A DNA stretch of 64,000 bases from Devosia sp. ZB163 (GTDB lineage Bacteria; Pseudomonadota; Alphaproteobacteria; Rhizobiales; Devosiaceae): positions 74,787-138,786 of the forward strand of contig NZ_JAQRMY010000003.1 of the NCBI RefSeq assembly GCF_028613635.1, written 5' to 3'. The notes below the pieces were generated by a model. It was given only the letters and a program-made list of their open reading frames with translations. It made no database searches and was not told where the DNA came from. Both the position numbers and the translations under genes were made by a program. The first letter of the stretch is position 1. The number at the start of each line of letters is the position of its first letter. This document shows positions 60,056-64,000 of this stretch, piece by piece.

Positions 60056-60739
60056 ATGTTGAGCGCCACCGAGATTGTCCAGCCGGTCGGGCTGACGCTC
60101 ACGCTGGCGCTCATCGTGACGCTGTTCCTCCTCGTCATCGGCACGCCCATTGCGTGGTGGCTGTGCCGGACGGACTCCCCGGTCAAGGCGCCGGTGGCGG
60201 CCATCGTATCGCTGCCGCTGGTGCTGCCGCCGACGGTGCTGGGTTTCTACCTGCTGCTGGCGTTCGGGCCGAACGGTCCGGGCGGCCTCATCGCTCCGCT
60301 CTGGGGCGCGCGCACCTTGGCCTTTTCCTTCGAGGGGCTGGTCATCGCCTCGGTGATCTACTCGCTGCCCTTCATGGTGCAGCCGCTCCGCACGGCGTTC
60401 GAGGCGATCGGCAGTGATACGCTGGAAGCGGCGGCGACGCTTGGATCGGGGCCGAAGAGGACGTTCTTCCGCATCGTCATCCCCGAGGCGCGTTCGGGCT
60501 ATCTCACCGGCGCCATCCTCACCTTCGCCCACACGGTGGGTGAGTTCGGCGTCGTGCTGATGATCGGCGGCAACATCCCCGGCGAGACCAAGCTGGTCTC
60601 GATGGCGATCTACGACTTCGTCGAGCGGCTGGAATGGGACAAGGCGCATGTCCTTGCCGGCGGCATGGTGCTGTTCGCCTTCGTCGTCATCACCACGGTG
60701 ATGCTGCTCGACCGGCGGGTTGGGCGGGTGGTGGGGTGA
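60056..60739 (+). CDS. modB: Molybdate ABC transporter permease
   Basis: 227 residues with about five membrane helices and the EAA loop [20 protein letters not shown]. The first helix is [22 protein letters not shown], and [19 protein letters not shown] is a conserved ModB segment (seen here as [19 protein letters not shown]). It requires an ATPase (ModC), but no modC gene follows; instead a repeat element lies right after the stop. A ModC could be elsewhere or shared. Confidence 0.93.
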   Translation: MLSATEIVQPVGLTLTLALIVTLFLLVIGTPIAWWLCRTDSPVKAPVAAIVSLPLVLPPTVLGFYLLLAFGPNGPGGLIAPLWGARTLAFSFEGLVIASVIYSLPFMVQPLRTAFEAIGSDTLEAAATLGSGPKRTFFRIVIPEARSGYLTGAILTFAHTVGEFGVVLMIGGNIPGETKLVSMAIYDFVERLEWDKAHVLAGGMVLFAFVVITTVMLLDRRVGRVVG

Positions 60740-60760
60740 CAGCTGGCATCGCGGCTGTGG

Positions 60761-60868
60761 CCACCCTCACCCTCGGTCCCTCCCCAAAAGGGGGAGGGAG
60801 GCGATAGCATTGACGCGGGTGTGAGGGTCTCCCTCCCCCTTGTGGGGAGGGATCAAGGGTGGGGGGCG
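60761..60868. repeat. CCTCCCCC/GGGGGAGG palindrome element after modB
   Basis: Two nested GC-rich hairpins (TCCCTCCCC-AAAAG-GGGGAGGGA near 60777-60799 and CTCCCTCCCCC-TTG-TGGGGAGGG near 60828-60851) inside outer CCACCCTCACCCT and AGGGTGGGG arms. It belongs to the same family as 6200-6330 and 46490-46640. It fills the gap where modC would normally lie. Confidence 0.7.
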
Positions 60869-60885
60869 GCACACACCAGATGCGC

Positions 60886-61353
60886 TTACGACAGGTGCAG
60901 CAGATCCACGAACCGCTTCAGGGCCTTGCTCAGGCTCTTGCGCTTCTTGTCGGTGAGGTCGGCGAAGAGCGCTTCCTCGAGCTGTTCCCAGTTCGCGGCC
61001 AGCACTTCGCGGATGCGCGCACCGCGCTCGGTGAGGGCGAGACCGGGCGCCAGTTCGGGGCCGATGGCCTGGCGGGCGATGATGTCGCGCTCGATCAGGC
61101 GCTCGAGGCGGGGCTGCAAAACGTCGGTCCCGATACCCAGTTCGGAAGCCAGCCGATCCTCGTTTGCACCCAGCTCGGCATGCAGCACGAAGATCACCGC
61201 ATCGTCGCCCGGTTCCAGCCCGCGATCGAGCAACGGCACCAGCAGCGCCTTGTGCGCCAGCTGGCCGGCCTCGATCAGCCGGTAAAGCGTTGAGCGAGCT
61301 TCGGGTTTGGTCATGGGCGGATAAATAGACTGAAGGGCCGGTTCGAGCGACAT
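60886..61353 (-). CDS. MarR-family transcriptional regulator
   Basis: About 155 residues from the ATG at 61351-61353 with GGGAG upstream. A winged helix-turn-helix core (DRLASELGIGTDVLQPRLERLIERDIIARQAIG) is flanked by the N- and C-terminal dimer helices typical of MarR (ALQSIYPPMTKPEA... and KALKRFVDLLHLS). It is divergent from the LysR gene. The signal is unknown; quinones or aromatic acids are common ligands. Confidence 0.9.
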   Translation of the reverse strand: MSLEPALQSIYPPMTKPEARSTLYRLIEAGQLAHKALLVPLLDRGLEPGDDAVIFVLHAELGANEDRLASELGIGTDVLQPRLERLIERDIIARQAIGPELAPGLALTERGARIREVLAANWEQLEEALFADLTDKKRKSLSKALKRFVDLLHLS

Positions 61354-61479
61354 GGCTCCCATCCTATCGTTAATCGCCATAGGACCAAGGGGCGGCATTG
61401 TTCACGAATCGCAGATGACTTATGCGTTGCCAACGCAGTCGCTCCCGCTGCCACCATACACAGCGCAAGGCCAGAACGC

Positions 61480-62379
61480 ATGAGCCAGGATCTCGCCCGT
61501 ATCCGCGCCTTCGTGCAGGTGTTCGACGCCGGCGGCTTTTCGTCGGCGGCCCGGCAGCACGGGCGTTCCAAGGCATTGCTGTCGAAATACGTCACCGACC
61601 TCGAGGATTATCTCGGGGTCCGGCTGATGAACCGCACGACGCGAAAGCTCAGCCTTACAGAGGCGGGAGAGGCCTACTACCGCGAGGCGAGCCAGCTCCT
61701 GCAGCAGCTCGACGACCTCGATGCGACCATCTCGGACCAGACGTCGGAGCCGCGCGGCATGGTCCGCGTCTCGGCGCCGCGCAATCTGGGCGAGACGACG
61801 CTCGCGCCCGCCATCTTCGACTTCATGGTCAAGAACCCGCTGGTCTCGGTCGATCTGAGGCTCGAGGATCGCTACGTCGATCTCGTCGAGGAGGGCGTCG
61901 ACGTCGCGCTGCGCATCTCGACGCTGGCGGATTCGTCGCTGATCGCCCGCAAGATCTCCGACATGAAGCACGTGATCTGCGCTTCGCCCGGTCTCGTCGC
62001 GCGCGTGGGCGTGCCGGAATCGGGCGAGGCGCTGCGGAACCTCCCCTGCATTCTCGACACCAACATGCCGTCGCACAGCTCGTGGCGCTTCATCGAGGAT
62101 GGCAAGCCGCTGAGCGTCCATGTCGCCGGCCCGGCGCGAGTGAACTCGCCGGTGGCGGCGATGCAGGCGGCCCTCGCTGGCCTCGGCTTTGCCGTATTGC
62201 CCACCTACCTCGCCGAGCCCAGGATTGCCGAAGGGCGACTGGTGAAGGTGCTGGAAGACCGGATGCCGGAAGGTCCGAGCCTCCAGGCCGTCTATCCGCA
62301 CCGCCGGCATCTCGCCGGCAAGGTCCGCGCGCTGATCGACCACCTCGTCGTGTGGTTCGCGGACAATCCTGTAGGGTAA
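61480..62379 (+). CDS. LysR-family transcriptional regulator
   Basis: 299 residues. An N-terminal winged helix-turn-helix (FVQVFDAGGFSSAARQHGRSKALLSKYVTDLEDYLGVRL) and a C-terminal type-2 periplasmic-like effector domain (GMVRVSAPRNLGETTLAPAIFDF...SPVAAMQAALAGLGFAVLPTYLAEP). It is divergent from the MarR gene with a gap of about 126 bp, and precedes the DUF1007-NicO gene. The target may be itself or a gene outside the window. Confidence 0.92.
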   Translation: MSQDLARIRAFVQVFDAGGFSSAARQHGRSKALLSKYVTDLEDYLGVRLMNRTTRKLSLTEAGEAYYREASQLLQQLDDLDATISDQTSEPRGMVRVSAPRNLGETTLAPAIFDFMVKNPLVSVDLRLEDRYVDLVEEGVDVALRISTLADSSLIARKISDMKHVICASPGLVARVGVPESGEALRNLPCILDTNMPSHSSWRFIEDGKPLSVHVAGPARVNSPVAAMQAALAGLGFAVLPTYLAEPRIAEGRLVKVLEDRMPEGPSLQAVYPHRRHLAGKVRALIDHLVVWFADNPVG

Positions 62380-62397
62380 CTCGGGGGCAGGGCGCCT

Positions 62398-64000
62398 ATG
62401 GTTCGATGGATGCGCAGGGCAGCGATTGCGGCGGTGGCTCTTGTCGGGCTGGGCAGCGCCGCAGAGGCGCATCCGCATATCTTCATCGACGCCAGGGCAA
62501 CCATCGTCTTCAACGACCAGGGTGAGCTCACCCAGATCCGCAATGCTTGGACGTTCGACGAGGCCTTCTCGGTCTGGCAGATCCAGGGGCTCGATACCAA
62601 CGGCGACGGCATCACCTCGTCCGAGGAGATGCAGGAACTCGCCGACGAGAACGTCAAGGGGCTGGCCGAGTACAACTTCTATACCTCGGCGGGCGAGGGC
62701 ACGGCGAGCCTGCCATTTGCGTCGATGGGCGACGGCAAGTTCGTGTTCGAGGACAGCCGCTCGACGCTGAGCTTCGGCATCGAGCCGCAGGAGCCGTACC
62801 GGATCAAGGGCAAGCTCGAGATCGCCGTCGCCGACCCCGAGTACTACGTCGCCATGACGATGGGCGAAGGCGACGTGACGCTCGAAAACGCACCGGCCGG
62901 CTGCAATGTCTACCTCGAGCCGGCGCGCGAGGTTTCCCCCGAGCTGCAGGCGCGGCTGTTCGACCTCGGCCCGGAGGTGACGCAGCTGCCGCGCGACCTC
63001 GAGCTCGCCTTGCGCGGCACCCAGGGCGCCATCATTCTCGACTGTTCCGGTGCGGCCCAGCCGGCGGCTCCGGCAACCGCGCTGGAGGCCGTCAACCAGG
63101 TGGCAGAGGCGAAGCCCGCGCTGCCCTTTGGCGGCCCGCCGCCCGAGCCGGGCTTCGTCCTGCCCAAGACGGGGTTCCTCGGCTGGATCAATCAGATGCA
63201 GTCCGATTTCTACCAGGTGCTCACGGGGACGCTCGGCGATCTCAAGACAGACTTCAACGCCTTGTGGGTGCTGGGCGGGCTGAGCTTCCTCTATGGCGTG
63301 TTCCACGCCGCCGGACCGGGGCACGGCAAGGTGGTGATCGGTTCGTACATGCTCGCCAACGAGCGTCAACTGAGGCGCGGCGTGGTGCTGAGCTTTGCCG
63401 CGGCGCTGATGCAGTCGGTCGTCGCAGTGGTCTTCGTGGGCGTTGCGGCAGCACTGCTCGGGCTTTCGAGTGTCGCAATGGGCGATGCCGTCGGCTGGAT
63501 CGAGAAGGCGTCCTATGCGCTCGTGGCGCTGCTCGGGCTCTGGCTGATCGCCCGCAAGATCTTCGGGTGGGGGCACTCGCATGGGCATGGGCCGGTCCCC
63601 GCCAGCGGGGGGCACGACCATCTGCACAAGGGTGAGAAGCAGGCGCATGCGCTGCTTGCCGATAGGGCATCCGCCTTCACTTTCCGGCCGGCGCTGCAGA
63701 CTGCCGATGGTCCGGCGGTCGACGCCCATGGCCGCGTGCCCGGCGATCCGCACTATGGCCATGACCATGATCACGAGGGGCATCACCACGACCACGACCA
63801 CGATCACGCGCATGTCGTGACCGCCGACCAGACCGGCGGCGACTGGCGCGAGCAGCTGGGCGTGGTCCTCGGCGTCGGGCTCCGGCCCTGCTCGGGGGCG
63901 CTCGTCGTCCTCGTTTTCGCGCTGAGCCAGGGGATCCTGGCCGCCGGCATCGCGGCAGTGTTCCTCATGGGGCTGGGTACTGCGATCACCGTGTCGGTGC
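62398..64000 (+). CDS. DUF1007-NicO fusion: predicted nickel/cobalt transporter (partial)
   Basis: Open to the window end, about 534 codons visible. A signal peptide (MVRWMRRAAIAAVALVGLGSAAEA) and a periplasmic DUF1007-type domain with HPHIFIDARATIVF and an EF-hand-like GLDTNGDGITSSEEMQELAD come first. A linker and a NicO/RcnA-type membrane part follow (LWVLGGLSFLYGVFHAAGPGHGKVVIGSYML, the HAAGPGHGK metal motif, then GLRPCSGALVVLVFALSQG). Between them is a His-rich loop (GHSHGHGP and a HDHDHEGHHHDHDHDH run), suited to binding Ni, Co or Cu. It may export or deliver nickel/cobalt. Confidence 0.9.
   Translation, partial: MVRWMRRAAIAAVALVGLGSAAEAHPHIFIDARATIVFNDQGELTQIRNAWTFDEAFSVWQIQGLDTNGDGITSSEEMQELADENVKGLAEYNFYTSAGEGTASLPFASMGDGKFVFEDSRSTLSFGIEPQEPYRIKGKLEIAVADPEYYVAMTMGEGDVTLENAPAGCNVYLEPAREVSPELQARLFDLGPEVTQLPRDLELALRGTQGAIILDCSGAAQPAAPATALEAVNQVAEAKPALPFGGPPPEPGFVLPKTGFLGWINQMQSDFYQVLTGTLGDLKTDFNALWVLGGLSFLYGVFHAAGPGHGKVVIGSYMLANERQLRRGVVLSFAAALMQSVVAVVFVGVAAALLGLSSVAMGDAVGWIEKASYALVALLGLWLIARKIFGWGHSHGHGPVPASGGHDHLHKGEKQAHALLADRASAFTFRPALQTADGPAVDAHGRVPGDPHYGHDHDHEGHHHDHDHDHAHVVTADQTGGDWREQLGVVLGVGLRPCSGALVVLVFALSQGILAAGIAAVFLMGLGTAITVSV

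Overview
The window is high-GC DNA with the gene content and style of an alphaproteobacterium of the order Hyphomicrobiales. A Devosia-like soil or rhizosphere heterotroph is the best guess, but this is inferred from gene families and was not checked against any database. Coding density is high. I see no rRNA, tRNA, CRISPR array, transposase or phage gene. Most long open frames lying opposite real genes are GC-driven shadows and are left out.

Layout. (1) 1-9.8 kb: the tail of an FGGY sugar kinase, then a leftward polyol operon. In transcription order it holds a substrate-binding protein, two permeases and an ATPase (SmoEFGK-like), a mannitol dehydrogenase family enzyme, a galactonate-dehydratase-like enolase family enzyme and a ROK repressor; a SorC-type regulator lies upstream. 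(2) 9.9-18.2 kb: a large membrane protein, pncB with a TIM-barrel isomerase, a siderophore-interacting flavoprotein divergent from a ring-cleavage dioxygenase and carboxylesterase pair, and small GNAT and TPR genes. (3) 18.5-33.5 kb: a GntR regulator with an RbsABC-type importer, chrA, and a sugar-acid catabolic block (RidA, FAH-family hydrolase, FucU mutarotase, a second GntR regulator, UxaA/GarD-family dehydratase, SMP-30 lactonase, aldehyde dehydrogenase) with acylphosphatase and rnk between. (4) 33.5-38.3 kb: cueR divergent from a copper P-type ATPase gene, then a SRPBCC/ArsR pair. (5) 38.5-46.2 kb: a TRAP transporter, a small secreted-repeat protein with an ECF sigma and anti-sigma pair, and two tandem FMN-dependent alpha-hydroxy-acid dehydrogenases. 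(6) 46.7-53.9 kb: a leftward sugar operon (binding protein, two permeases, a MocA-aldo/keto reductase fusion) controlled by a divergent AraC regulator, then a PfkB kinase. (7) 54-60.7 kb: nadB, a YegP-like protein, a pseudo-HNH protein, nadA, eda and modE-modA-modB. (8) 60.9-64 kb: MarR and LysR regulators and the start of a DUF1007-NicO fusion.

Working logic. Most genes serve scavenging and oxidation of polyols, sugar acids and hydroxy acids. Each uptake system sits beside its likely regulator, and several carry recognisable operators: a bulged palindrome for the SorC system, a TAACATGTTA palindrome for the GntR system, a CueR box, two Mo-boxes and AraC-type direct repeats. All three sugar ABC operons have a strong hairpin directly after the binding-protein gene, which would favour excess binding protein over membrane subunits.

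Non-coding DNA is dominated by palindromic repeats. One composite element of about 200 bp occurs twice (13826-14030 and 46263-46485), and GC-rich CCTCCCCC/GGGGGAGG palindromes occur in at least four gaps. I do not see a clear new multi-gene system. The best leads are the catalytically degenerate HNH-like gene between nadB and nadA, the predicted leaderless gntR promoter whose -10 is the operator, the Mo-box pair on a modEAB locus that lacks modC, and the unexplained structured spacer at 14031-14500.
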